Shown in pieces: positions 1-5,330 of a stretch of 25,081 bases of DNA; positions within the stretch are counted from its first letter, which is position 1, and each line of letters starts with the position of its first letter. The DNA comes from a virus, in IMG/VR virus record IMGVR_UViG_3300009155_000234, positions 1-25,081 of that record; one strand, written 5' to 3'. Below the pieces are notes generated by a model. That model saw nothing but the letters and a program-made list of their open reading frames with translations. It had not been told where the DNA came from and made no database searches. Made by a program: the position numbers and the translations under genes.

Positions 1-38
1 ACCGTAGGTTCCTGGTTCAAGTCCATGTGGGCCCACCA
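1..38 (+). tRNA. tRNA, 3' part only (cut by window edge)
   Basis: The end of a tRNA is visible. The T-stem/loop runs 11-27 (CCTGG, loop TTCAAGT, CCATG, one mismatch), followed by the 3' acceptor strand TGGGCCC, discriminator A35 and an encoded CCA at 36-38. Bases 1-5 would be the 3' half of the anticodon stem and 6-10 a short variable loop. The anticodon lies outside the window, so the amino acid cannot be read. It sits 9 nt before a second tRNA, as in a phage tRNA cluster. Confidence 0.75.
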
Positions 39-47
39 ACTATTAAG

Positions 48-123
48 GCCCGCGTATTCCAATGGTAGAGAAGGAAGACTTAAAATCTTCACAGTGTCAG
101 TTCGAATCTGACCGCGGGCACCA
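48..123 (+). tRNA. tRNA with UAA anticodon (Leu by anticodon), short variable loop
   Basis: The 7-bp acceptor stem GCCCGCG/CGCGGGC (48-54 with 113-119) is perfect, and CCA is encoded at 121-123. The anticodon stem GAAGA/TCTTC (74-78, 86-90) encloses the loop CTTAAAA, giving anticodon UAA, which reads UUA (Leu). The T-arm GTCAG/CTGAC with loop TTCGAAT is perfect. The D-arm is weak: TTCC pairs with AGAA or GAGA with at least one mismatch. The variable loop is only 5 nt, whereas bacterial tRNA-Leu normally has a long class-II variable arm. The fold is therefore clear but the charging identity is less so. It is not a stop suppressor, because UAA codons would need anticodon UUA. Confidence 0.8.
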
Positions 124-124
124 A

Positions 125-157
125 TTGACAAGCATCTATCCTATGCTATTATAAATA
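125..157 (+). promoter_or_regulatory. sigma70-like promoter overlapping a late-type TATAAATA box
   Basis: TTGACA (125-130) is followed after 16 nt by TATTAT (147-152). TATAAATA, the T4 late-promoter consensus, overlaps it at 150-157. The start codon of the next gene is at 179 with an AGGAG ribosome site between. The overlap suggests the gene could be read both early by host RNA polymerase and late by a gp55-type sigma, which is inference. Confidence 0.6.
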
Positions 158-178
158 ATAGGATAAGGAGTAAGGCAC

Positions 179-499
179 ATGAAGAAGATCGCCCTCGCTG
201 TAATACTGACCCTAACACTCGCAGGCACTGCTGAAGCTCAACATCGTGGCGGACACGGTGGCGGGTATGGAGGTGGTGGACATCATCACAGAGGTGGCGG
301 TGGTGGTTGGGTCGCACCCTTAGTAGGCGGTCTCATCCTCGGCGGGGCTATCTACGGACTTAGCCAACCTAGCTATGCGGCTCCTTACTATCCAGCTCCC
401 CCGCAATACAGAACAGAATGCCAGATCGTCCCCGTATATGATCGCTATGGCTACTTCCGTGGTGAACGCCGCGAATGCTATCAAGTTCCTAACTATTAA
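179..499 (+). CDS. Small secreted Gly/His-rich protein
   Basis: The 106-residue product starts with a convincing signal peptide (basic MKK, hydrophobic ALAVILTLTLAG, AEA-Q cleavage site near residues 19-21). A low-complexity Gly/His stretch follows at about 22-43 (HRGGHGGGYGGGGHHHRG), then a hydrophobic segment (about 45-60, VAPLVGGLILGGAIYGL) and a Tyr/Pro-rich tail with two cysteines in EC-QIVPVYDRYGYFRGERREC. The histidine cluster could bind metal. It most likely acts in or beyond the periplasm or at the envelope. AGGAG lies 8 nt upstream of the ATG. Similar Gly-rich exported proteins are common in proteobacteria, so a host origin is possible. No specific function is assigned. Confidence 0.75.
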   Translation: MKKIALAVILTLTLAGTAEAQHRGGHGGGYGGGGHHHRGGGGGWVAPLVGGLILGGAIYGLSQPSYAAPYYPAPPQYRTECQIVPVYDRYGYFRGERRECYQVPNY

Positions 500-501
500 G
501 C

Positions 502-529
502 TTGACAACCTCCTAAGACCTGCTATTAT
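502..529 (+). promoter_or_regulatory. sigma70-like promoter
   Basis: TTGACA at 502-507 and TATTAT at 524-529 are separated by 16 nt. This repeats the hexamers, spacing and GCTATTATA context of the promoter at 125-152. It drives the next gene, whose ATG is at 549 with GAGGAG upstream. Confidence 0.65.
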
Positions 530-548
530 AACAGCATGAGGAGCAAAC

Positions 549-782
549 ATGTTTAAAGCCTTAGCAATCGTCTTAGCTGTTACAGGCCCCGCTACTGCAC
601 AACAGAAGAACGTGGTGCTGTATGGTATGAACCAACAGCTGACTGAACAGAGCAGAGAACAAGAGCTCTGCGACTTCTACGATCTAAAGGACAGCAAAGG
701 AAAGCGGAAAGAAATCATCCGTTGTTATTGCTATGGTGCATCTTCTGATAAAGATATCTTAACAGTACGTAAAGGAATCTAA
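549..782 (+). CDS. Small exported protein of unknown function
   Basis: This 77-residue product begins with a short signal-peptide-like stretch (MFKALAIVLAVTGPATAQQ; possible cleavage after ATA). The mature part is polar and charged and has three cysteines, one at CDFYDL and two in CYCYG. They could form a disulfide in the periplasm. The GAGGAG ribosome site and the dedicated promoter at 502-529 support the start. I do not recognise the family. Together with the preceding gene it forms a pair of separately promoted, exported small proteins that could alter the host envelope early in infection; this is inference from the signal peptides and promoters only. Confidence 0.65.
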   Translation: MFKALAIVLAVTGPATAQQKNVVLYGMNQQLTEQSREQELCDFYDLKDSKGKRKEIIRCYCYGASSDKDILTVRKGI

Positions 783-783
783 C

Positions 784-930
784 ATGTTGCCAATGAAACG
801 TTATAACATAGTCATGGACTGCGGTGCAAGCTTATCAGTCATAGCCACAGGCTGCGCTAGAGCGTTAGAGATCGCAACGCAAGCAGGATGGATGCCCTGG
901 GATATACAGCACATTGAGGAACGAAGGTAA
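784..930 (+). CDS. Small hypothetical protein (48 aa)
   Basis: The ORF starts 1 nt after the upstream stop, with AAAGGA about 10 nt before the ATG, and its TAA overlaps the next ATG by one base (TAATG). The product is 48 residues (begins MLPMKRYNIVMDCG, ends IEERR) with two cysteines, an alanine-rich helix-like centre and WMPWD near the C-terminus. A second in-frame ATG at codon 4 is an alternative start. The family is not recognised. The tight coupling to neighbours on both sides is the main support for a real gene. Confidence 0.55.
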   Translation: MLPMKRYNIVMDCGASLSVIATGCARALEIATQAGWMPWDIQHIEERR

Positions 931-1220
931 TGGGCGGAGCATTCGCTGGCGCGATCCTAGTAGGTATTACCGCACACGTCTTAGCCGCATACAGCCCCGT
1001 CTTCCGTTACTGGCTATTCATTACATGGGGAGGGGGTCTGGTCCTGCTATTGATAAGCCCTAGTCTAGGCGCGGCATGGTGGCTATGCTGGATGGGCATA
1101 GCCCTGTTCGGGGGACTGTTCTTCCTCATGCTAGCATATTGGTGGCTGCTGTTAGGATGGGTGCTAGGATTCCTCATGTTCGCGCTACTGATCATAGGTA
1201 TAGGAGACTTAGTAGGATGA
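930..1220 (+). CDS. Small integral membrane protein
   Basis: The 96-residue product is almost wholly hydrophobic. Three or four membrane segments can be drawn at about residues 3-20, 26-46, 48-75 and 76-93, rich in Gly, Leu and Trp (for example WWLLLGWVLGFLMF). It starts one base inside the previous stop (TAATG) and its own stop overlaps the next ATG (ATGA), so it is translated as part of a coupled chain. Size and topology would fit a holin-like or inner-membrane-modifying phage protein, but no family motif was recognised and no lysis gene is visible next to it. Confidence 0.6.
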   Translation: MGGAFAGAILVGITAHVLAAYSPVFRYWLFITWGGGLVLLLISPSLGAAWWLCWMGIALFGGLFFLMLAYWWLLLGWVLGFLMFALLIIGIGDLVG

Positions 1221-1342
1221 TGATCACCGACAAGGTATGGATAGTTACACAGATAGACGCAGGGTGGATGCATCACAGTTGGGCTTATTGGGCGATAGAG
1301 AACACGGTAATGGTCAAGGCCATGGTGGTCTGGTCATTCTAG
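1217..1342 (+). CDS. Small hypothetical protein (41 aa)
   Basis: The ATG at 1217 overlaps the upstream stop as ATGA. A longer in-frame ORF begins at 1076 but lies inside the membrane-protein gene, so the coupled start is preferred. The 41 residues (begins MMITDKVWIVTQID) are rich in Trp, His and Met with a moderately hydrophobic C-terminus (MVKAMVVWSF). A hairpin terminator about 50 nt downstream closes this five-gene block. Function unknown. Confidence 0.45.
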   Translation: MMITDKVWIVTQIDAGWMHHSWAYWAIENTVMVKAMVVWSF

Positions 1343-1362
1343 GCCTGGGGTGGGGTGGTATA

Positions 1363-1382
1363 GTGTTGCAGTACTGCAACAC
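1363..1382. repeat. 20-bp perfect palindrome
   Basis: GTGTTGCAGT is followed at once by its exact reverse complement, giving uninterrupted twofold symmetry. It lies just before the terminator hairpin in the gap between the rightward and leftward gene blocks. It could be an operator for a dimeric protein, or the base of an extended terminator structure. Confidence 0.8.
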
Positions 1383-1388
1383 AATTTG

Positions 1389-1412
1389 AGCAGCGCATCC
1401 GCCGCTTTTTTT
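1389..1412 (+). terminator. Rho-independent terminator
   Basis: AGCAGCG (1389-1395) pairs with CGCCGCT (1400-1406) across a 4-nt loop with one A-C mismatch, followed directly by a run of seven T. It ends the 179-1342 block. The T-run is on the plus strand only, so it should not stop the leftward genes that end at 1523. Confidence 0.75.
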
Positions 1413-1522
1413 CACTCATGGGGTTGCAAAATCACCACCCAGAAAGCATAAGTACTCCATGGCAATTTTTTTTGCGACAAAATTTTTAAATCTGCGCCTA
1501 CTAGGTCGGGTACTGTAGATTT

Positions 1523-1849
1523 TTATCGTTTTATATATTGGTGGATAAACTGTTTAAAGTTATCGGAATTTTTTATTATTCTTCTCACCTGTATATGTCT
1601 TTCTTTAGGCAGTAGTTCACCTAAAGTCAATAGGATCTTATGGCTTAATACACTGCTTAGATTTACCTCGCTGCCATCTTGGAATACGATTGGTCTATTA
1701 CCCTGTCTATCGATATTCTTCATTAGTTGCATCTGGATATTAGCATCACCAAGGTCTTTACGGTTTCCAAAGTCATATACTGTTGGATCCACCCTCAACG
1801 ATTGTATAAAGCGAGATTCTGCTCGTTCTAAGATTTCTCTAATTTTCAT
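1523..1849 (-). CDS. Putative capsid-targeted internal protein (108 aa)
   Basis: The N-terminus MKIREILERAE resembles the 10-residue capsid-targeting sequence of T4 internal proteins (MKTYQEFIAE in IPIII): basic residue at 2, an aliphatic core, and a terminal Glu of the L-x-E type cut by the gp21 prohead protease. The rest is a mixed-charge, probably mostly helical protein of about 97 residues with no recognised domain. The start codon overlaps the stop of the 463-aa gene upstream (ATGA), so the two are co-translated and both products may be packaged. The N-terminal match here is the weakest of the four in the window. Confidence 0.6.
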   Translation of the reverse strand: MKIREILERAESRFIQSLRVDPTVYDFGNRKDLGDANIQMQLMKNIDRQGNRPIVFQDGSEVNLSSVLSHKILLTLGELLPKERHIQVRRIIKNSDNFKQFIHQYIKR

Positions 1850-3237
1850 ACGCCACCTTCTCCTATTGGATCTGTTATCACTACAGTATCGCCACGCTGC
1901 ATAAAGTTCCCACTATGCATATCCCAGTTCTTCATCCTGCTAAACTTTTGACTCATATCCTTAAACGTGTAGTATAGTTTAGGAAACTCTGCTTTTAGTT
2001 TAAATCCAGCGTGTAGTACCTGTGCTGGAGTGGGCCAAGGACCGTACATACTCCATACAAACCCCATAGCATCTTTGAAACCTTTATCCGTTAGTGGATC
2101 GAGTTTCTCCATCATAACGAATGCTGTTTGATTATCTACGCTCTTTATCATAGTAATCTTGGGTAAGTGTTCATTCTTCTTACTGTATGCTTTACAGTAC
2201 TCTGCCCATTTGAGATAGTTAGGGTTCTTATGGAATAGTTTGATAACCTCATTGGGACGACGTGGATGTTGGAATACTTCACCAAAGTATCCTCTGCCTA
2301 GCTGTACGGGTTTATATCCCATAGCCTTTATCTTATCTACGAACTGATCTATACGATCAGTATCTATTACATCATCGTCCTTACGTATAAATGTAGGATC
2401 TTTTTTCATAGCTGCTGCTTGTTTGTATATAGGGTGTTCTCTATAGCCAGTAAGTTCATCTAGCGCATCTGTGTGCAGTTCATTAGGATTTATATAGGGT
2501 TCCCATCCTTGTGCTATTAGATCATGCTTTATAGCGTAGTCCATAGCACGTTCACGATTAAGATAGTGTCCTTTATGATTAACGAATCCATCGCTAGCAG
2601 CTTCACCTTCTTCACCGTATTTACGTTCACCTGCCCTTATTACAGCGCCGTGGTTCTCGCCCTTTTTCCCTACGTGTATTCTACCCTTTACATCTTTATA
2701 TGCTGGTAGTAAGAATGGTTCTGATTCTGTTAATAGTTCATCTACATACTGTTCTAAAATTTCATCACCGAAATTTTGATTAAAGATTTCTTTTGGTATT
2801 GAACTTAATTTACCCATCCAATGAGATTTACCTCCCAGGAACCATTCAGGCTTGTCTGTAAAATATCCAAATTTTCCATATACTAATTGTAAACTATTAG
2901 TTGGTGTAACTAAAGGATTTTCAAAAGGTCTGTTAATTCCAAACTGTCTTACAGTAAAGTCAATAGCACTACCGTTAACTACAGGCATAATGTGTCCATC
3001 GCCTTGACCACTCTTACCTTTAAACTGTGGATTTTTTTTGATAAATTCAGCACTAGGTGGAGCCAATGAAATTACCAGTGCTGGAATTTTATTTTGTTCA
3101 GCCCACTGTACGAATGCTCTAGTTACTGTTTTACAATCGTGTTGTTTATATTTTTGCCCAACAGGACTGTCAACGAAAGACTGTATAATTGTTTGTAAGG
3201 ATGTTTCTGATTCTGTTAATAGTTCTTGTATACGCAT
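1846..3237 (-). CDS. Putative ejected multidomain protein: Cys-His-Asp protease-like and protein-kinase-like domains
   Basis: The 463-residue product begins MRIQELLTESE, like a T4 capsid-targeting sequence. Residues about 15-100 carry a possible Cys-His-Asp triad (C35 in HDCKTVTRAF, H82 in GDGHIMPVV, D93 in AIDFTVRQF) as in papain- or transglutaminase-like folds. Residues about 175-245 form a module (KGRIHVGKKGENHGAVI; GFVNHKGHYLNRERAMDYA) of a kind met in phage proteins. Residues about 295-460 look kinase-like: glycine loop LGRGYFGEVF, VIK, hinge FVMMEKL, catalytic NWDMHSGNFM and ITDPIG as the metal-binding Asp motif, nearest to ABC1/aminoglycoside-kinase style. ELLTESE recurs at 167-173, encoded by an exact 21-nt repeat, giving a possible second prohead-protease site between modules. 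The substrate is unknown. The overall idea of an injected effector is inference. Confidence 0.75.
   Translation of the reverse strand: MRIQELLTESETSLQTIIQSFVDSPVGQKYKQHDCKTVTRAFVQWAEQNKIPALVISLAPPSAEFIKKNPQFKGKSGQGDGHIMPVVNGSAIDFTVRQFGINRPFENPLVTPTNSLQLVYGKFGYFTDKPEWFLGGKSHWMGKLSSIPKEIFNQNFGDEILEQYVDELLTESEPFLLPAYKDVKGRIHVGKKGENHGAVIRAGERKYGEEGEAASDGFVNHKGHYLNRERAMDYAIKHDLIAQGWEPYINPNELHTDALDELTGYREHPIYKQAAAMKKDPTFIRKDDDVIDTDRIDQFVDKIKAMGYKPVQLGRGYFGEVFQHPRRPNEVIKLFHKNPNYLKWAEYCKAYSKKNEHLPKITMIKSVDNQTAFVMMEKLDPLTDKGFKDAMGFVWSMYGPWPTPAQVLHAGFKLKAEFPKLYYTFKDMSQKFSRMKNWDMHSGNFMQRGDTVVITDPIGEGGV
2719..2739 (-). repeat. Direct repeat copy B (internal ELLTESE)
   Basis: This 21-nt stretch is identical to 3205-3225. 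On the minus strand it encodes ELLTESE at residues 167-173 of the 463-aa protein, the same peptide that ends its N-terminal capsid-targeting-like sequence. Confidence 0.85.
3205..3225 (-). repeat. Direct repeat copy A (N-terminal ELLTESE)
   Basis: This is the partner of 2719-2739, encoding residues 5-11 of the 463-aa protein in the same frame. Confidence 0.85.
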
Positions 3238-3241
3238 CTTT

Positions 3242-3249
3242 TATTTACC
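3242..3249 (-). promoter_or_regulatory. Late-promoter-like box GGTAAATA, 4 nt from the ATG
   Basis: On the minus strand GGTAAATA is followed by AAAG and then the ATG at 3237. It shares six of eight bases with the T4 late consensus and has the same spacing to ATG as boxes before 3804, 6411 and 24345. No Shine-Dalgarno can be seen between box and ATG. Confidence 0.4.
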
Positions 3250-3250
3250 G

Positions 3251-3279
3251 TTGATCTACACTGTTTAGTATGTTATATT
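3251..3279 (+). promoter_or_regulatory. Possible sigma70-like promoter
   Basis: TTGATC (3251-3256) is followed after 17 nt by TATATT (3274-3279). The expected transcription start would fall on or next to the ATGs at 3280/3286, implying a leaderless message. The -35 match is poor (4 of 6). Confidence 0.3.
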
Positions 3280-3453
3280 ATGTGTATGGATTGGGATGAT
3301 CTTGAGCACATAGCGCATCTAGAGCGTGAAATACGAGTATTAGAGTCTCGACTACAGCCCAGCGATACGGGGCATATACACACAGCTATAAGTGTATTGC
3401 GGGAGCGTGTACGTGAGTTAAACAAACCTTTCGAGAAAGATCTAGTTGAATGA
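3280..3453 (+). CDS. Small coiled-coil-like conserved phage protein
   Basis: Starting at the ATG at 3280 (alternative 3286) the product is 57 residues: an acidic start ([15 protein letters not shown]), a helical heptad-like segment, then [17 protein letters not shown] and a second charged helix ending in PFEKDLVE. The DTGHIHT-aliphatic pattern between two helices is one I associate with small proteins of marine T4-like phages; the role is unknown. The longer ORF to 3226 would add a hydrophobic leader running into the region upstream of the 3237 gene and is less likely. Its stop overlaps the ferredoxin start (ATGA), so the two are coupled. Confidence 0.6.
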   Translation: MCMDWDDLEHIAHLEREIRVLESRLQPSDTGHIHTAISVLRERVRELNKPFEKDLVE

Positions 3454-3788
3454 CCTATGTAGTTATGGATAATTGTATCAAATGCAAATATATGGATTGC
3501 GTGGAAGTCTGTCCAGTTGATTGTTTCTATGAAGGCGACAATATGTTAGTAATCAACCCTGATGAATGTATCGATTGCGGAGTTTGCGAACCCGAATGTC
3601 CAGCTGATGCCATACGTCCGGATACTATCGCGGATGCAGATAGTTGGATTAAGCTAAACGATCAGTATAGTCGCGTATGGCCCAACATCACGATCAAGCG
3701 TGATTCTCCCGTCGATGCTGATCTGTTTAAGGGTAAGCAGGGTAAGCTAGGGAAATATTTTAGTCCCGATCCTGGTCAGGGTGATTAA
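3450..3788 (+). CDS. fdxA: 7Fe ferredoxin (FdxA-type)
   Basis: The 112-residue product is a bacterial-type seven-iron ferredoxin, a soluble low-potential electron carrier. Cysteines at 9, 17 and 50 match the [3Fe-4S] ligands of Azotobacter ferredoxin I, and 21, 40, 43 and 46 match the [4Fe-4S] ligands ([26 protein letters not shown]). C12 and C25 match its two non-ligand cysteines. The C-terminal tail of about 50 residues ([15 protein letters not shown]) is also typical of FdxA. It is full length and shows no damage. The ATG overlaps the upstream stop. A radical-SAM gene follows 199 nt later; such enzymes need an electron donor, so this ferredoxin may supply it. That link is inferred from position. 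Confidence 0.92.
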   Translation: MTYVVMDNCIKCKYMDCVEVCPVDCFYEGDNMLVINPDECIDCGVCEPECPADAIRPDTIADADSWIKLNDQYSRVWPNITIKRDSPVDADLFKGKQGKLGKYFSPDPGQGD

Positions 3789-3803
3789 CATTGTAAATAC
3801 ATT

Positions 3804-3917
3804 ATGTTACGTATCGTGTTTTATTCTTTCTTACTGTGTTTAACTGATTGGGGATTAGTCTTATGGTATCTACATGGCGTCGTGGTTTATATGAGTATGA
3901 TATCTATAATCTGCTAG
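3804..3917 (+). CDS. Possible 37-aa membrane peptide
   Basis: An ATG 4 nt after TGTAAATA (3792-3799) opens a 37-codon frame (begins MLRIVFYSFLLCL, ends SMISIIC) that is hydrophobic through most of its length, with one charged Asp at 15. It would span the membrane once or twice. There is no Shine-Dalgarno. The support is only the hydrophobic pattern and the upstream box, which matches the spacing seen before longer genes here. It could be chance in this 199-nt gap. Confidence 0.3.
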   Translation: MLRIVFYSFLLCLTDWGLVLWYLHGVVVYMSMISIIC

Positions 3918-3944
3918 TATTATAAAGTAAAAAATCTGCTTAAA

Positions 3945-3968
3945 AACCGCGCTACCGCTCTGCGGGTT
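3945..3968 (-). terminator. Possible leftward terminator
   Basis: AACC/GGTT and CGC/GCG pair with one bulged base and a 9-nt loop. On the minus strand the hairpin runs into TTTTT (plus-strand A-run at 3942-3946). It would stop leftward transcription entering from the 5705-6364 gene. The stem is short. Confidence 0.3.
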
Positions 3969-3974
3969 CTGGCT

Positions 3975-3982
3975 CATAAATA
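3975..3982 (+). promoter_or_regulatory. Late-promoter-like box CATAAATA, 5 nt from the ATG
   Basis: CATAAATA matches seven of eight bases of the T4 late consensus and is followed by CCACG and the ATG of the radical-SAM gene at 3988. If used as a late promoter, transcription would start at the ATG itself. Confidence 0.45.
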
Positions 3983-3987
3983 CCACG

Positions 3988-4965
3988 ATGTTTTATAAAG
4001 ACCACAAGATAGACAATATATCGTTAGACACACGCAGGGTCATCATAGACTGGGTATTGGGCAACTACTGCAATTATCAGTGTTCATATTGTTTTCCAGG
4101 GGCCAACACAGGCACGGATCGTGTACCGCCTTTAGATGACATCATGCGTAACAATGTACGTCATCTAGTATCAGAGTTACAGCGTAACAGTCCAGACCGT
4201 AAGGTATTGTTTACACTAAGTGGTGGTGAGCCTACCCTTTATCATGATATCGATTCTCTTATAGATTTTTTAAAGACATTAGGTGCTGTAGGCATCATAA
4301 CCAATGGATCGCGTACTATACGTTGGTGGGAGTCTAACGGTCCTAAATTTTACAGTGCTATCATATCTTATCACATGCACAAAGCTGAATATCAACACAT
4401 AGCCGACATATTAAACCTATTAATGAATAGGGTATGGTTAAGTGTGCATGTAATGGTTGATCCTGATCTGTTTAATGAGTCTATAGCAGTATACGATCGT
4501 TTAACAGAAGAATTCCGTAATAGACCGGTTAACATACAGATAAAGCTGTTACGGGATACGGGAACTAATAAATCTATCAGTTATAAGTCCAAGCACAAGC
4601 GTATTATAAACAGTATACCCTATCGTAAAGATGTAGTACCACCATTACCTGAGACTTACCGTGCTAGGATATTCATGGGATTTACCGATAGAGATCCAGT
4701 TCGATTTACTCCAAAAGAAGTTATTAATCTAACTGGAGACTTTACAGGATACGATTGTTGGGCCCACCATGAGTTCTTACAGATAGACAGCAAGGGTCGT
4801 ATGGGTAAGTTTACCTGTAAGCAGCAGTATAGCGATGCTGTTAGTATATACGATCTGTTATTTCCTGAGCAGTTTTCGTTATCTGCTGATCCTATAGTCT
4901 GTTCTACGGGCAACTGTGGTAATCTAGGTCTTTATCATACCACAAAGAAATTGGTAAATAAATGA
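3988..4965 (+). CDS. Radical SAM enzyme with C-terminal cysteine cluster
   Basis: The 325-residue protein has the [4Fe-4S]/SAM motif CNYQCSYC (C28, C32, C35) and the SAM-binding GGEP at 79-82 (LSGGEPTLYHDI), so it should cleave SAM to a 5'-deoxyadenosyl radical. Four further cysteines at 257, 277, 305 and 310 (CKQQ; VCSTGNCG) suggest an auxiliary cluster of the SPASM/twitch type found in enzymes that modify peptides or proteins. The start is preceded by CATAAATA and no Shine-Dalgarno. Its stop overlaps the start of the next gene (ATGA), coupling it to two tandem small proteins that could be its substrates. The ferredoxin upstream could be its reductant. Both links are inference. Confidence 0.85.
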   Translation: MFYKDHKIDNISLDTRRVIIDWVLGNYCNYQCSYCFPGANTGTDRVPPLDDIMRNNVRHLVSELQRNSPDRKVLFTLSGGEPTLYHDIDSLIDFLKTLGAVGIITNGSRTIRWWESNGPKFYSAIISYHMHKAEYQHIADILNLLMNRVWLSVHVMVDPDLFNESIAVYDRLTEEFRNRPVNIQIKLLRDTGTNKSISYKSKHKRIINSIPYRKDVVPPLPETYRARIFMGFTDRDPVRFTPKEVINLTGDFTGYDCWAHHEFLQIDSKGRMGKFTCKQQYSDAVSIYDLLFPEQFSLSADPIVCSTGNCGNLGLYHTTKKLVNK

Positions 4966-5330
4966 TGAGAGCAAAAGAGTTCATCAACGAAGATACACAT
5001 ACGTTACCAAAAGAACATGTTACTGCAATTCGTGGTGCAGTTACTATGCCATCGGGTAATATGAGTACAGGGTCGGCGTACCTTAACTATCGTTTTGGAT
5101 TGGCATTAGCAGGTGCTCCGGAGTTTCCAACTAAAGCTACCAATGATATCGGCGGTGATCCGCTATTAAGTACATACACTGATGAAGAACTAGAGATAAT
5201 CAACTATGCTGCTAAACAAGTAGGTGCTGGCAAAGTAAAACGTTTAAGCAGCAATCGCAGCACCGAGCTCGACAATACTAATAAACAAAGCATAATAGCT
5301 AAACCAAAACGCAACAAATTCGGTGTATAA
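4965..5330 (+). CDS. Small capsid-targeted-like protein, tandem copy 1
   Basis: ATGs occur back to back at 4962 and 4965; the second gives MRAKEFINE, which aligns with the neighbour's MRASEFVNE and with the T4 capsid-targeting sequence MKTYQEFIAE, so 4965 is preferred (4962 adds one Met). Copy 1 and copy 2 share the order N-terminal peptide, YRFG-aliphatic-A (about residue 41), a short acidic helix (DEELEIINYAAK versus DGDKEILDKAHK), and the C-terminal tail KPKRNKFGV versus KPKKNKYGV. The centre differs. A cut after INE by a prohead protease would leave about 112 residues. Function is unknown; packaging in the head is inferred from the N-terminus. Confidence 0.75.
   Translation: MRAKEFINEDTHTLPKEHVTAIRGAVTMPSGNMSTGSAYLNYRFGLALAGAPEFPTKATNDIGGDPLLSTYTDEELEIINYAAKQVGAGKVKRLSSNRSTELDNTNKQSIIAKPKRNKFGV

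Noticed and set aside
48-123. Ochre suppressor tRNA
   Set aside because: The loop CTTAAAA gives anticodon UAA, which reads UUA. A suppressor would need UUA.
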